Origin: Acanthosepion lycidas
Lineage: Eukaryota; Mollusca; Cephalopoda; Sepiida; Sepiidae
Length of the DNA: 64,000 nucleotides
NCBI GenBank assembly: GCA_963932145.1
Contig: OZ010573.1
Span: 28,632,896-28,696,895, forward strand
Direction: 5' to 3'
The position numbers and the translations under genes were made by a program. This document shows positions 52,985-63,739 of the stretch, one piece after another. The notes under the pieces are model-generated. The model saw only the letters and a program-made list of their open reading frames with translations. It was not told the origin of the DNA and searched no databases. Position 1 is the first letter of the stretch; the number at the start of each line of letters is the position of its first letter.

Positions 52985-53660
52985 GATTTTTATTTATATT
53001 ATTTAATTGCGGTTTTTAACTTTGTTATTGTTATATGCGGCCGTTGTGCCTTTCTGGCCTTCTTCACGTGCTTGTCGATCCGGGTAACCTACAGGGAATT
53101 TCAAGGTGAAGCCTTTATTTAATTTACAAGGATAGATTGTTCACATTCTGCTGCACATGTTTACGGATATCTCGTCTGCCCGTTCTGTTTTCCACTGAGT
53201 TTAAGTTTTTTTTTTAAATTTATGAATTATATAGCTATAGATATATGCGCGTGTGTGTGCGTTTTCAAAGATATTTTATAGATTAAAAACTGTAAAATTC
53301 GGTGTTTAAATAAGAAATATTTTCCCCGACGCGAGAAAATTTTCTTTTGAGCTTGAAAGATGGATGTTAAAGTGGGAAGGGAAGTGACGGAACAGCTGTA
53401 AATTCAGTGAGCAGCGATAAAGAGAGCCGGAGTCTAGACGACGTGTCCATTGTCTAAAGGTGGGAATTAGTCTGTTAATTTTCGTTTCGTATTTGAATAG
53501 TCACGTAAAAAAGATAAAAGATAAACATTATTTTAAAGTAAAAACAGGAGGGGAAACTCTTTTGAAAAGCAATTGCCAATGTTGAATTAATGTCTTTTTT
53601 ATGGAAAAAATTTTAACTTGTCTATGCCGAAAAAATGATAACATATGTAATTTTTTTAAG
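52985..53660. other. Unassigned sequence
   Basis: No element recognised. Confidence 0.4.
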
Positions 53661-53726
53661 AATAAAGTGTTCCTGCCGACACTTGAGTTTGAACATAGAT
53701 CGCCAGTGAGCAAACACAGGCGATCC

Positions 53727-53803
53727 TATTAGGTTGGTGCAAAAATAATGACGTAATAATGTCGTGTTTATTATTACGTCATTATTTTTGCACCAACCTA
53801 ATA
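53727..53803. mobile_element. Palindromic mariner-type MITE, copy 3
   Basis: 77 bp with TA flanks; ends TTAGGTTGGTGCAAAA and its complement; centre AATAATGTCGTGTTTATTATT with shortened loop. Confidence 0.9.
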
Positions 53804-53953
53804 TTTTTGAATTAAGTAAACCATGTGACCATAGAGGAAACGCATATATGTAGAAAGTAGCAGAGGACTAACGATCTACACTTTTATCCTCTATTACTAT
53901 ACGGTTCGCTATTCTCTATCGGATTACTATTCAAGCGAGTATTATCGAGCAAG

Positions 53954-54054
53954 TATTAGGTTGGTGCAAAAATAATGATGTAATAATGTCGTTTTTTGAC
54001 GTATTTTTAAACGTCAAAAAACGACATTATTACGTCATTATTGCCAACCTAATA
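53954..54054. mobile_element. Palindromic mariner-type MITE, copy 4
   Basis: TTTTTTGACGT subfamily. A small deletion near the right end leaves TTATTGCCAACCTAATA where TTATTTTTGCACCAACC is expected. Confidence 0.9.
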
Positions 54055-54159
54055 CTATTAGAATGAGTGATATTCCAAGTCGTCTGACACCAGTATTGTT
54101 CAACAGCGTACTATAGTTGTATCTGCGATTATATAGTCTGTACCACAACGAGCATTACG

Positions 54160-54290
54160 AAAGTCACAACGAGTATTCGTTGACATCACAAAAGTGGCAA
54201 CGAGTATTCGTTGACATCACAAAAGTGGAACGAGTGTTCGTTGACATCACAAAAGTGGCAACGAGTGTTTGTTGACATCACAAAAAATTT
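54160..54290. repeat. ~31-bp tandem repeat
   Basis: About four units of GTTGACATCACAAAAGTGG-CAACGAGTATTC with minor changes, at the 3' edge of repeat G. Confidence 0.85.
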
Positions 54291-54940
54291 GAAATATTAT
54301 GGTAATATTTAATATGTAATTTGAACTCGACACATAGATTCCATTTTCTGACGCAGATAACAACGATACGATTCGTACATAAAATAAAATATTAAGAGAC
54401 ACAAACGAAGGTTTTGTCCTGACCCTTTTTATCAATGAATGTCCGGTTTAGACTGTTTCAATACAATCAATATCCATATGGTATTTCGTCGATCAGATCT
54501 TACCGGTCCGTATAGAAAATATAAGTTTCGTCTGTCTGTAGATTGTAGTTTTTTCTGCACCTCATGAGAAGTGATCTTTAAAAATTACATGAACAGAACT
54601 TATATTTAAATATCTATAGCCTTCCATAGGCATATATTAAGTTTGGCTTAGTCAAGTGTCGGAAACAGAATGAGTATCGAACATAGACTCTCAGGATAGT
54701 GCCCCTATTATCCTACAGCAATGAGTCTAAGCTATTTTCTCAAATTAGATTAGTCCTTACGCAATGCTATAGAAATGGGAAACTGACTTGTGATATTGAA
54801 GGTTTCTAAAACCAGCCGAGTAACTTTTCATTATTAACGAACAATCCCTGATTTTTGTTCTACGGTTGTAATTTCAATAAAGACTCTTGCCTTGGATGTC
54901 TACTGGAGCTCAGGCTCACTCCGGAATTCAAGTGGAAGTC
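54291..54940. other. Unassigned sequence
   Basis: No element recognised. Confidence 0.4.
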
Positions 54941-54943
54941 ATA

Positions 54944-55428
54944 TACCGTAATTTCTCATGTATAATACGCCTTCATCCATAATACGTACACTTAAAATTG
55001 TGTTGAAAGTGTGGGAAAATGATTTTACTCACGCATAATACGCACCCCTTTTTTGGCAATCAAACGCTATAAATTGTACTTTTCCAATTTCATTACAGCC
55101 AGCGTTTTCTACTCTTATTTAAAAATGTTTTTAAACATAGAATAATATTATTCTAGTTTTATGATAATTCTTATTTTATTTTGCATTTCTAAGTATGTAT
55201 ATACTAGGTACATATGATTGTATTTGACATCCTTACGGGGTCGCAATCACCGGATGTTAGTGTCAAATTGCCGTATGTTTGTGGTGAATAGTCATTTCCC
55301 AACTGAAATCGACCTATGAAACGGAAAATTTTTAAAGATTATTTTGTAGCTGTGAATAATAAGCAATCTTAATTTTGCTTATTATTTTTTAGAAAAAAAA
55401 TGCGTATTATACATGGGGAATTACGGTA
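54944..55428. mobile_element. TIR MITE, 485 bp, with TA duplication
   Basis: The left end is TACCGTAATTTCTCATGTAT-AATACGC. The complement of the right end is TACCGTAATTCCCCATGTAT-AATACGC. TA flanks both (54,942 and 55,429). Subterminal copies of CATAATACGC recur near 54,980 and 55,036. There is no transposase. Terminal TACCGTAATTYC and the TA target fit a Tc/mariner-pogo-like group; the superfamily is not certain. Confidence 0.75.
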
Positions 55429-55459
55429 TACGATTTGTCACTAAAGATGTTCGAAAAAT

Positions 55460-56000
55460 GGTCGCCACCTTGTACCGCTTCAGAGAATCCATGATGCCTC
55501 TTGCTATGCTTCATCTTTACAAAGAGTCAGATCGGACTCAGAAAAGAATATTGCTGTCATATCTGGGCTGGGGTTAGCCAATCCTCACTTTCCAGCCTTG
55601 ATAAAGTTCGAAAGTGTTTAACGCACACTTGTTGGTGATGAATTATTTCCTACCTCGCAACACTCTTTCCCACAGACCAAACATTACTAACCTCCAATTA
55701 TTACTTCTAGGGCAAAGTTCCACACGGACTAAATTCCTTAGCTCCACTACTCCAGAGCTTCACAGCTAGGACCTGCCATGCCAGGTACACAGGGTTGACA
55801 CATCTTCATTCACTTCGTTTTCCATTGGTAAAGAAAGAAGTTCCATTCAGACAGCTTCTTTCCCAAATCTGTTACTTTGTGGAACAGCCTCCCAAGATTG
55901 TGTTTTTACGATCACTACAATCTTACCGTCTTCAAGTCTAGGGTCAACCGTTATCTATCCTACATATACACATAATAAGCATTTCTTACTGCCTCCTCTT
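55460..56000 (+). pseudogene. LINE-C C-terminus (diverged relative of LINE-A)
   Basis: One frame gives SDSFFPKSVTLWNSLPRLCF and YDHYNLTVFKSRVNRYLSY. Upstream pieces include FPLVKKEVPFRQ and an RVCNPLLFHRPNI-like stretch. The WNSLPxxxFxxxYNLxxFKxxVNRYL ending is shared with LINE-A and many other non-LTR elements. Stops are present upstream, and the 5' part is missing. Confidence 0.7.
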
Positions 56001-57070
56001 ACGCCCTTAAATCAAACGTAATTTAGTAAACCTCTATCTTGAGTGGCTCTTGGGACTTAATTGTACAATAATATAAAAAATAACAGCGAGACTCGAACTT
56101 ACAAACTTTGCAGATGAGCCCGTGTAGACAAATTACTGACAATCACAAGTAAGTTTTTTATAGCTTGCTCATTAACCATTACCTTGTAGAGAAGCATTCC
56201 ATAGCCTAGTCTGGCATAAGGCTAATAAAGAAGGGAAAATCATACTTACCAGGTAATAGTAAGTATTTGTTAGACTCTTTACTATTACTCTGCAACAAAG
56301 CGATTTTCAGCTTCGTCCGGCACAAAGATAGTAAAGTGAGATACTCAGAAAGTTTCAGTACACACTATTAATGGTCCGTGAGATAAGCTTGATAACCTCT
56401 TTAAATCTTACATAACCAGCCATGCGGAACAGTTCCTGTCGTTTTTTTTTTTTTTTTGCAAACATGGCAGTTTAAAAACTTCCTTGTCATTTTTAATGGA
56501 TATTTTACAAAAATTGAAACAGAATTATTACCAAAGGAATTATGATATTTCATCATGGAAAATACGCAGCCTATTTATTTTTAAGTTATAAGAAATAAAC
56601 ATTTTTAAAAAAGTAAAATATTTAAAATGTTTTAATGAAGAAAGGAAAGTATCATTTTTAAATTAGAAAAATAATCTAAGAAAAACATTTCACCTGCTTA
56701 CGTAAATTTTATTCACAATTGGAATCACCGAGTTCGTGACTATCGTTTTCAATTGCAGATAGCTCCACTGCACGGTAATTCAACACGTGCTTGCTTCGAG
56801 AACTGTCAAATACTTGCCCGGGTGTAGAGTATGCAAGTATTTTTTTTTAGGTGCTGAACTTGATGGGAAGAAAATGTAGGACTTCAAAAACAGTATTTGT
56901 TTTTTTTTTAGAACGAAATCAAACATACCAAATAGCACTAAAACGCCCCCCCCTTGATGACAAGAAAAGAAAATGAAGCAGATAGTATCGTCTGGTCTCA
57001 CCCAAAGTTAAAAGAAAATAAAAATAATTTGCGGCACTGTTAAAATAAGACACTTAACTTAATAAGAGTA
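56001..57070. other. Unassigned sequence
   Basis: A T-run lies at about 56,442-56,457. The AT-rich part at 56,480-56,720 and the rest show no recognised element. Confidence 0.4.
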
Positions 57071-57073
57071 TTC

Positions 57074-57168
57074 TATTAGGTTGGTGCAAAAATAATGTCG
57101 TTTTTTGACGTTAAAAAATACATCAAAAAACGACATTATTACGTCATTATTTTTGCACCAACCTAATA
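57074..57168. mobile_element. Palindromic mariner-type MITE, copy 5
   Basis: 95 bp, TA-flanked, TTTTTTGACGT subfamily, both ends intact. Confidence 0.92.
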
Positions 57169-57189
57169 TTTTTGTTTCCATCATCATCA

Positions 57190-57480
57190 GTCGTATGACC
57201 GGGTGTGGTTATTGCACAGCTAAGCAACTGACAAGCTTCCTCCATATATCTATGTCGCGTGTTAATGTGTGAATCTCCGTAAATGATCTTCCAATCGACT
57301 CAGCGACGTTGTCAGCACTTTTCAGTGCCTGCCTCTTCCTCTTTTGCCTCAGGTGGAACTCTGTAGGGTGGTCGGGAAAATATTATTGGCACTTATGATG
57401 TGCCCATCTCCTTTCAACATTCTCTTGTTGACGGTGGATATGAATATTTCCAACGGCCCTGCTTCTTGTCTGATGGTTTT
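57190..57480 (-). pseudogene. LINE-E C-terminus
   Basis: A minus frame reads DNVAESIGRSFTEIHTLTRD then IDIWRKLVSCLAVQ and a stop. The DN(V/I)xExxGxSFTE...RDxxxWRxLVxxxxV pattern ends many RTE-type reverse transcriptases. Upstream coding is degraded. It starts about 20 bp beyond the MITE. Confidence 0.55.
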
Positions 57481-57559
57481 TTTTTTCAATGCCGCATATA
57501 CAAACGTATAGAGCTCATTGGTTGCATAATTTTAGAGAAATCTTAGACGTGTCTTTACG

Positions 57560-57960
57560 ACTTATTCAGTTTATTTATTGCATATATCTTTAGTCTATTG
57601 TAATCATCTGTGGAGAAGCTCAATCCTCACTTTCCAGTCTTGATAAAGTTAACATCATCTCTCTGCAATTTCTTTCCCACAGACGTAACGTCACATGCCT
57701 CTGGTTATTCTATTGCCATTCTCATGTCAAATGTTCAGATGAGCTCCACTGTTTAGTTGAAATATTGAGTTCACAGTCTGCAGGGAACACAACACTTCCT
57801 CAACACGTTTTCTGTTGACTTGCAAAACCTATTTTTCATCACCTGAAAGAATGCGATACAAAAATGAAAGGTTTGCATTCCTGGTAAAAAGACTGCCACA
57901 GGAAGTAAATCGTTGGGTTTGGTTCAGAAGCGAAGTCTTTTCAGTTAAACTCTGAGATAC
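57560..57960 (+). pseudogene. LINE-C fragment
   Basis: CAATCCTCACTTTCCAGTCT-TGATAAAG matches 55,573-55,605 closely. TCTTTCCCACAGACGTAACG and TGAGCTCCACTG follow in the same order. No frame is intact. Confidence 0.55.
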
Positions 57961-59230
57961 ACATTAAATAACAGACGTAATTTCTTTTCAAACATACTAT
58001 CATTTTGATAAATTTAATTTACTTCTGCTTTCATATCCTTTACAAAAAAGGTAATTATTTTTTGAACTGACTAATATTTCTTTATATTTAACTTACATTT
58101 GCTTTTATGTAGTTTCTGGTAAAATGTCATTATTTCCCGAACAACCTAATATGAACATTTACTCTAAAGACAAATAAGTTATATAAGTAACACTGATTAA
58201 TTGGCAACTTTTCAGTATAAACTTGTTTTAAAAGTTATTAAGCTTAAATTATTTCCACGATAAGTCACGAGTACTGATCACTCAGTGTCACTAGAGCAGT
58301 AATGGCCTGCAAGACGCGGCAAGTATCTTTTTAATCTTACAATGTTAGTTTAATTTGGCACAAGACGTAAAATTTGAAAAACTCAAAGATGATCGAACTC
58401 ACTGCAGTTGTAGTGATCACAAGACTAGATTGTTAACCAACGTTTCACGGCACACTGTTATCTTTTGAAACTCTGTGCGAATTACCCACACTTGATCTGC
58501 CAAGACGGCCGTTAGATGGCGCTGTTTCGAAACTATAGAAGCTCGGATATAAGCTTCCTTTTCTTCTTTCCAACCTAGAATGCGACTGGGAAAAGACTTC
58601 ATTTTCCTTGAATGATTGATGTCTGAACCTCTACACACATACTCACTCACACACACACACACAAAGAGAAAGAGATAAAGAGAATGACAGATACAGACAT
58701 ACGAGCATATTTTCGCTCATTTATTAGTTACATGAAATTATCTTCGTGTTGAAATTATCTTCTTTTTCATATTATTTCTACAAATGATGACAACCCATCA
58801 ATTACATGGGAAACTTTTGGTTGCCTCTGCTTTTACCTGAGCTAGAATCATATTGTAAAGTTATTTTTGATCACCTATCATACTGTGAATATATTTGAAA
58901 AACTTCCATAGTCTAAAGGTTCATTTCAGGTGGTCAATAGACATTTTTAAACAAACGTATGTAAATACCATGCTGACAAAATAATTTTAGTACAACGCTT
59001 CTCCAACGTTGCTTAGAGATAACGAAAACGTTTTTTGTAGACTCCCCAAAACGTGCCCGAAACTTTACCTTTTAACGTCGAAAATACGTTGTCTTGGATC
59101 GTCATATTAACAGAAAAACGGATAAAAAATTCCATAATGATATTAGAACAAGTATTCATCATCGACATTAGTGATTCCTAATTTAAAAAAAAAAAAAAAA
59201 AAGAAAAAAGAAACGAAATGCATTTTAAAT
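57961..59230. other. Unassigned sequence
   Basis: A short CA run lies at about 58,645-58,662. No element recognised. Confidence 0.4.
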
Positions 59231-59243
59231 TAAGTCAATAGAA

Positions 59244-59746
59244 CAGGGGTTCTTAACCTGGGGTATCCATACCTCTTGGGGGTATGGGAACCAATTGCTG
59301 GGGGTGTGGGACTAAAAGTAAAAGTCTGTTTTATGTAGTCGAGATATTAGGTTGGTGCAAAAAATAATGTCGTTTTCTCACATAGTAACATATGTGAGAA
59401 AACGACATTATTTTTGCACCAACCTAATACTAAAAAAACTTGCACATTTGTGTTCTCTTCCTTTTTCTTGCGCAATAAAACTGAATTATAACTTTATTTT
59501 GCTTTCAGTAAAAAAAAAAAAAAAAAAAATACCATAAAGTTATCAATGCTTATGGATTTTTTATGTTCTATTCCTAGCAATCCATATCTAAAGTACAGTA
59601 AATTCGAGCGATTAAAATATTTGGAAGATATACTGGCAAATAATAGGATTGGTGATAATTATTTTGACAGTCAAGTGAAGGGGGTATGAGACCATATTGG
59701 ACAATCCATTGGGGGTCTGGAATCATCAAAAGGTTAAGAACCCCTG
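59244..59746. mobile_element. hAT MITE, 503 bp, perfect 8-bp duplication
   Basis: The left end CAGGGGTTCTTAACC and the complement of the right end, CAGGGGTTCTTAACC, are identical. The flanks carry the 8-bp direct repeat CAATAGAA (59,236-59,243 and 59,747-59,754). The end sequence and 8-bp duplication are diagnostic of hAT elements. There is no transposase. A palindromic mariner-type MITE is nested at 59,345. Confidence 0.93.
59345..59429. mobile_element. Palindromic mariner-type MITE, copy 6
   Basis: 85 bp, TA-flanked, TTTTCTCACAT subfamily (as 3,341), inside the hAT element. The centre has a small TAGTAACATA asymmetry. Confidence 0.92.
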
Positions 59747-59754
59747 CAATAGAA

Positions 59755-60106
59755 AGTATTCTGATGTTATTTGACCAGCGCAGACTTTTCATGTAGAGGA
59801 CTTGGCAACATTATCATAATGTTTTTGACAACGTTGGTGAGTTTGGGGTTAAGTAATTAGAGCAGCGTCGCCATATTGCATCTTCCAACTAAAATACAAT
59901 GTCTGCAACTTTGCGGCACAGTTCCGTGTTAGCTTCGTAACATCCGTGTTTTTGACACCAGGTGGTTTAGTTTCTAAACATAGACTATTTGCATGTTTTA
60001 AAACTTTCCTTTCATAAGTAAAGAGAAAATCGTCTCGCTGTGATGGAACAAATTAAATTCGGCTTAAAGGTGCTGTAGTATAGCGTAACGAGACTACTCA
60101 TTGATT
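59755..60106. other. Unassigned sequence
   Basis: Nothing recognised. Confidence 0.4.
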
Positions 60107-60512
60107 GTTTTTTACGGCTTATCAACTTTTTGCAGGTTTTTTAAAGCCAGAAAATATCTTTAGATTGTAATTTTTTTTTTTTTTTAGATAATAATGTCCT
60201 AGTGATACAAGTCTTAATAATTAACCCATAGCTTCGGGGAGAGAAGAGATGGATTCATACCTTTCCTAAGATTATTTGCGCGTAAATGAATATAACGAAC
60301 CCAACTGGAATTTGAACTCGGCTCTCCGATTAACAATTCCAAGTTGTTATTCATTACACCAACTGAACATCCAAGCTTACAGCACCTGGTAACGGTCACC
60401 CATCTAGATACTGACCAGGCTCGACGTTGCTTAACTTCGGGTATTGTACGGGAATCGGTGTTTCCACGTGATGTGTTCGTAAGCATAGCGTAACAAGTTA
60501 GCTCGTCCAAGT
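60107..60512 (-). repeat. SINE-A, full-length 5S-tRNA chimeric copy
   Basis: On the minus strand the order is: 5S-derived head (CACCGATTCCCGTACAATAC, GAAGTTAAGCAACGTCGAGC, GGTCAGTATCTAGATGGGTG, GGTGCTGTAAGCTT), tRNA-like unit (CAGTTGGTGTAATGAATAAC, then GAGCCGAGTTCAAATTCCAG), body (GGTATGAATCCATCTCTTC) and tail (AGTTGATAAGCCGTAAAAAA). The 5S part lacks a few bases near its end (GACCGTTACCAGG). The open frame here is incidental. Confidence 0.82.
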
Positions 60513-60608
60513 TTGTATTATTGTATAGTAACTTCGATTCTTACTTGGTGGTTTGATAAATGGCCTTGTGCCGTACTAGGGGGGTAATATTGATCAACAA
60601 AATGGTGA

Positions 60609-61450
60609 TCAATTTATTCTACAGATTCCTTGTCTCAGCCAAAAGCTGATCTTTGAAAATGTTTCAGAAACCAAAGTTACTTTTAACGAAAAGTCTTCTC
60701 CTATGTGCCGTGACCCTTCAGGGCGTAGGAGATCATGGCTCTCCACAATTTCCTGTCCTCCGTAACTCTTAACAAATTCTGACTTTTTGTTATTTACTGT
60801 AAACCTTGTTCTTCCATCCACATGCGCTGTTTTCCTCTGTCCTGTGAGTAACAGATTTTCCAAACCCTCTTTCCTCATTTTGTGCCCTAGAAATTTCAAC
60901 TGCTTCTTCCTGATGTTAAGTATAATTTTCCTTTTTGTTTCCATTCTCTCCAAAAAACCTCGTTGTTGCTCACATGTTCGGTTCATGGTATTCTCACCAA
61001 ATTTCTGTTGCTTTAAGTATCTTCTTCATCTGTGAGGAGATTGTCCAGTATTCAATGCCATATAGAAAGATTGTTATTACGTAACTTTGTTTCTAAAGAA
61101 ATGTTTCTATTTCTTCATACTTTGCTTTGCGTTTGGAAGGCACCCTTCGCTATACTAATGCACCTTTGAATTTCAGTGCCACACATTCCGTTTTATGTTA
61201 AAACAATTCCCAGATATTTTAATTGTTATACTTATTTGATTTTGGTATCTCCGATTTGTAATTTGCATTTTGGGCTCATCCTTTTGCTAACAACCAAGCA
61301 TTCTGTATTCTTGCAACTGATGTTTAGTCCTTTCTTCTTCATTACCTTCTATAGGAGTTCATGTAGTTTTTTTTCCGTTACTCTCGTTAACTTTTGCCCA
61401 TTTTTCATTAGTGGAACGTATTTCAAAACACTTCTTTTTTTTGTTAAATA
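60609..61450 (-). pseudogene. LINE-B (RTE-type), longest C-terminal copy
   Basis: The minus frame 60,986-60,609 reads MNRTCEQQRGFLERMETKRK, IILNIRKKQLKFLGHKMRKE and GLENLLLTGQRKTAHVDGRT, with KSYGGQEIVESHDLLRPEGS near the end. Upstream minus sequence to 61,450 includes the LGVVSKRMSPKCKLQIGDTK-like segment seen also at 33,613 and 38,900. The protein would be an APE endonuclease/RT, but only the tail remains. Frame breaks occur near 61,000 and 61,200. Confidence 0.75.
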
Positions 61451-61599
61451 CCAAACGAGCATCAGATGTATTTAATACAATGTGTCATCACATATTGTAA
61501 TCTAGTCTTTTTCGTGTATAATATCGATAAAATAATCCCAATACTCCTCTGGTATTAAAAAAATATAAAATTTCTTAACGAAAAATAAAGGAAACTGTG

Positions 61600-61760
61600 C
61601 GGAACTGTTATGTAATATCAGTCCTCCTTATATGGAAGTGAAGACTGGACAATCTCTTTGCAGACGAAGAGATTGAGGAAAAATAAATGTGCTTCAGAAT
61701 GCCATGGACCGATATGCACAACAAGGAAGTTTTAAGGAAAATGGAAACTAAGATAATATT
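61600..61760 (+). pseudogene. LINE-B-like fragment, opposite strand
   Basis: LYGSEDWTISLQTKRL then ATECHGPICTTRKF-like residues with frame slips; consensus YGSExWTLxxxxxxRLxxFxMxxxRxMxxISWTDxxxNxEVL. It faces the minus-strand copy ending at 61,450. Confidence 0.5.
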
Positions 61761-61764
61761 TATA

Positions 61765-61935
61765 CAGTGTAACCCGAATATAAGAGAGTTGTCGGGACCG
61801 GAGAAGAAGTATCTTATATCCGGGTTTCTCTTATATCCGGGTTCGGTCTGTTTTGTTTAGGTAAGTATGGCTCTAATTTGGGACCAGAGAAAATCTCTCT
61901 TATACCCGGGTTTCTCTTATATCCGGGTTACACTG
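61765..61935. mobile_element. pogo/Tigger-like MITE, 171 bp
   Basis: The left end CAGTGTAACCCGAATATAAG-AGA and the complement of the right end, CAGTGTAACCCGGATATAAG-AGA, are inverted repeats flanked by TA (61,763 and 61,936). Two internal TCTTATATCCGGGTTTCTCT-type copies are present. Confidence 0.85.
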
Positions 61936-61989
61936 TACTTAGATCAGACAATTGATATTTCTCGGTCAGATGACGAGGAGCGAGGGCTT

Positions 61990-62050
61990 GGTTTGGTTTG
62001 TTTTATGGCATATCAACCTCAATGGGTTATTTAATGCCGACAAAATTTTT
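61990..62050 (-). repeat. SINE-A tail fragment
   Basis: TTTTATGGCATATCAACCTC-AATGGGTTATTTAATGCCGAC is a diverged copy of the family tail (minus-strand sense). Confidence 0.5.
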
Positions 62051-62104
62051 ATTGCTGGTAATATTTTTTCTACAAAAATGTATAGCTGGTAATATCTTTT
62101 TTAT

Positions 62105-62372
62105 ATCAAAAATGCATTGCTGGTAATAAATATTTTTAGAAAGTATTTCTGGTATTAAAACTGATTTTTTACATTTACTTAGTGTTTTGACCCCAGTTTG
62201 GGTGGCGATAACTATTTGCCCATAGTTAGGACCCTAACAGGTGCTACCACCTCGGGTCAGGGTGGAACTGGGAACACCAGCAATTAAGAGGTGGTTCCAC
62301 GCTCCTCAAAACTTCCTGATCAGAGGCTTTGCTGTTGGATGCAGTTATTAGTCTTATCCAGGGCGGAAGAAT
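62105..62372 (+). repeat. Left arm of long terminal inverted repeat
   Basis: Blocks GCATTGCTGGTA, AACTATTTGCCCATAG, ACCCTAACAGGTGCTACCAC, GGGTCAGGGTGGAACTG, GATCAGAGGCTTTGCTG and CTTATCCAGG occur inverted at 63,740-64,000. Identity by eye is moderate with small indels. Confidence 0.75.
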
Positions 62373-62719
62373 TTGACACTGACAGGAGCATACTGAAAGC
62401 ATGGACAATGGGAAGCAGCGAATAGCCTATCTAACGAACTATTGTATCCTTAAGGAGGTTACAAACAGATAAAGATGGTACTCGAGTGAAGGAACAGCAA
62501 CAAGTGCGTAGATGTAAGAAAGTTATAAGTTGTAAGAATGTTATTTTTGTTCTATGAACGTCCAAAAGATTTTCCCTTTAAATTATCGGTAAAGGCTTTT
62601 TTTTTCGCTTCACGCCACTGCTAACAGCGAGTGGAGAAATTGTGCTAATAACGATCTTTTGTCAAAATGTCGTAAAACGAAAAACGAAGATTCCAATATG
62701 AGCTTACATCAGGGGTGAA
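62372..62719. other. Interior of long-TIR element, unassigned
   Basis: No transposase motif is seen in this part. Confidence 0.4.
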
Positions 62720-63028
62720 TAAATAAGGCCAGTCTGATGGTTATATATGGCTCGCTCCGACCTTCTTCATGTGATATACGTTGAAATTTCGAAACGAACC
62801 CTTTAATCCACGGAGGTTAGACTATTCTAATTCCACGCGCCATGCCTTTTTGGATATCTCAATTTTTGTTAATTCTCTTTAGTAATTTAACTAGCCAATT
62901 TGTTTTTCCTTCTGCTGTGACCAGGTATTGAACTCAGAACTCTTTGTAGTCAAGTCACTGGGTTAAGTTACTTTTTGAATTACTCTACCAACGCTTTTAT
63001 CCATCAGGCCATGTATCTTTGTGAGTTC
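62720..63028 (-). repeat. SINE-B copy, nested
   Basis: Minus strand: head CATGGCCTGATGGATAAAAG, B box CTGAGTTCAATACCTGG, then AAAAAGGCATGGCGCGTGGA, GATTAAAGGGTTCGTTTCGA and CACATGAAGAAGGTCGGAGC. It lies between the arms of the long-TIR element. Confidence 0.7.
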
Positions 63029-63249
63029 AATACCTTGGAGAGTTGAATTACTAAAGTATGTGGACCTTCCTCTGTATTGGCGAAGTAGGTACTAAATTCA
63101 GCTGAGAAATATTTGAATGCTTAATTATTCAATTTAAGCCGACCAATCAAATGAGACATCCTTAGTAAATTGGTTGGGCAACACAGATTAATAGAGAGGG
63201 AAACCAGATAAGCTACTCTAATTTCAAAATATAGCCTCACAGATTAACA

Positions 63250-63560
63250 ATGGCGAGAGGAAAGAAGATATCCGAGGACATCAGGAAGAAGGTACTGGCT
63301 TTTCTATAGTCTGTGGAAAGACCATATCAAAAAGATTGCATCTCCAGCCATGCACTGTATGACAAATAATTTACAAATGGAGGACATTCAACACGACCGC
63401 AACTCTGCCTAGAAATGGACGCCAATCAAAACTATTACCAAGAAAGAGTAGAAAAGTAATAAATTCGATAAAGGCTAGTGCACCCATCATATCGAGATGG
63501 ATCAAGGACTCTCTGACAGCATCTGGCGTAAATGCACACGTGTGCCCAATCAGACGAAAA
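63250..63560 (+). pseudogene. Tc1-like transposase N-terminus relic
   Basis: It begins MARGKKISEDIRKKVLAFL, then a stop, then TKNYLQMEDIQHDRNSA-like, KLLPRKSRKVINS-like and SRWIKDSLTASGVNAHVCPI residues in mixed frames. This is the paired-type DNA-binding N-terminus of Tc1 transposases (MARGKExSEDLRKKVVxxH...TVRxIIYKW...LxxSGxxVHxxTIRR). The catalytic DDE domain is not present downstream, where the right arm of the inverted repeat starts. Confidence 0.7.
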
Positions 63561-63739
63561 TTGAATGGGTATGTCATTTATTGGAGGTTGGCGAGAAGGT
63601 GGGTTTTACTTTCAATGGAGAACAATGCTACCCGTTTAAACTTTGTCAGGGAACACTTGGACGAACCAGAAACAATTTTGTAGTCCTTTCTCTGGACATA
63701 TAAGTCAAAGATAAAATTGTCTGGTCACGATCAAAACTG

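Larger units (their letters stand above)
53665..54160 (+). repeat. Dispersed repeat G, copy 2, split by two MITEs
   Basis: CCTGCCGACACTTGAGTTTG, then GATCGCCAGTGAGCAAACAC-AGGCGATCC (hairpin), then after a MITE CTCTATTACTATACGG, and after another MITE AACGAGCATTACG. The order follows the minus-strand copy at 22,462-22,870. Confidence 0.6.
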
